Shown piece after piece: positions 12,369 to 12,428 of a DNA stretch of 12,428 bases (the first letter of the stretch is position 1; each line of letters opens with the position of its first letter). Source of the stretch: a bacterium (GTDB taxonomy: Bacteria; SZUA-182; DTGQ01). Both the position numbers and the translations under genes were made by a program. The notes under the pieces were generated by a model. That model did no database searches and had not been told where the DNA came from. It saw only the letters and a list, made by a program, of their open reading frames with translations. Location of the stretch: assembly GCA_023512255.1 (NCBI GenBank), contig JAILZY010000097.1:1-12428 (forward strand), written 5' to 3'.

Positions 12369-12428
12369 TGTTGAAAAAATAATGTTGAAAATATAAAGGG
12401 GAGGAGAGAAAATAAAGAGAGAAGAAAG

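Overview
The window looks like a chromosomal segment of a Gram-negative, probably anaerobic or facultatively respiring bacterium. The gene set is outer-membrane and envelope centred: a TolC-type outer membrane factor, a PorV/UPF0164-type beta-barrel, a NapC/NirT-type multihaem cytochrome, Sec-exported proteins, and a sigma-54-like promoter. That combination is common in Desulfobacterota (Deltaproteobacteria) and similar lineages, but no marker gene fixes the taxonomy and the assignment is an inference. Coding density is low. The long intergenic spacers are AT-rich and full of short local duplications.

Layout, left to right. A secreted protein of unknown function is read leftwards (81-830); its last codons are written in a repeat word that recurs as a perfect palindrome at the right end of the window, so the gene is probably cut short there. 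About 1.1 kb of AT-rich spacer follows. Then come a SatD-family protein (1912-2724), a PorV/PorQ-like barrel (3027-3992), a degenerate AGTTAC-type repeat field (3984-4200) that begins in the barrel gene's own last codons, and a membrane-anchored ten-TPR protein (about 4223-5395). A 630-base spacer carries a candidate sigma-54 promoter and a 70-bp element flanked by 8-bp direct repeats. It is followed by a NapC/NirT-like cytochrome with eight haem-binding motifs (about 6034-6828). A bacterial archaeo-eukaryotic release-factor-like protein (baeRF family) runs convergently (6825-7991), with its stop codon interlocked with that of the cytochrome. A large secreted HExxH metalloprotease (about 8294-10903) and a TolC-family protein (10800-12146) close the window, followed by repeats.

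No single pathway links these genes. The only convincing pair is metalloprotease and tolC: if one copy of a 26-bp tandem duplication near the end of the protease gene is removed, the protease frame ends at a TGATG overlapping the tolC start codon. This implies a translationally coupled pair that the duplication has broken, or that can switch. The most distinctive property of the region is the density of short tandem duplications (12-26 bp units), mostly in spacers but in two cases inside genes. I found no tRNA, rRNA, CRISPR array, transposase gene or recognisable riboswitch.
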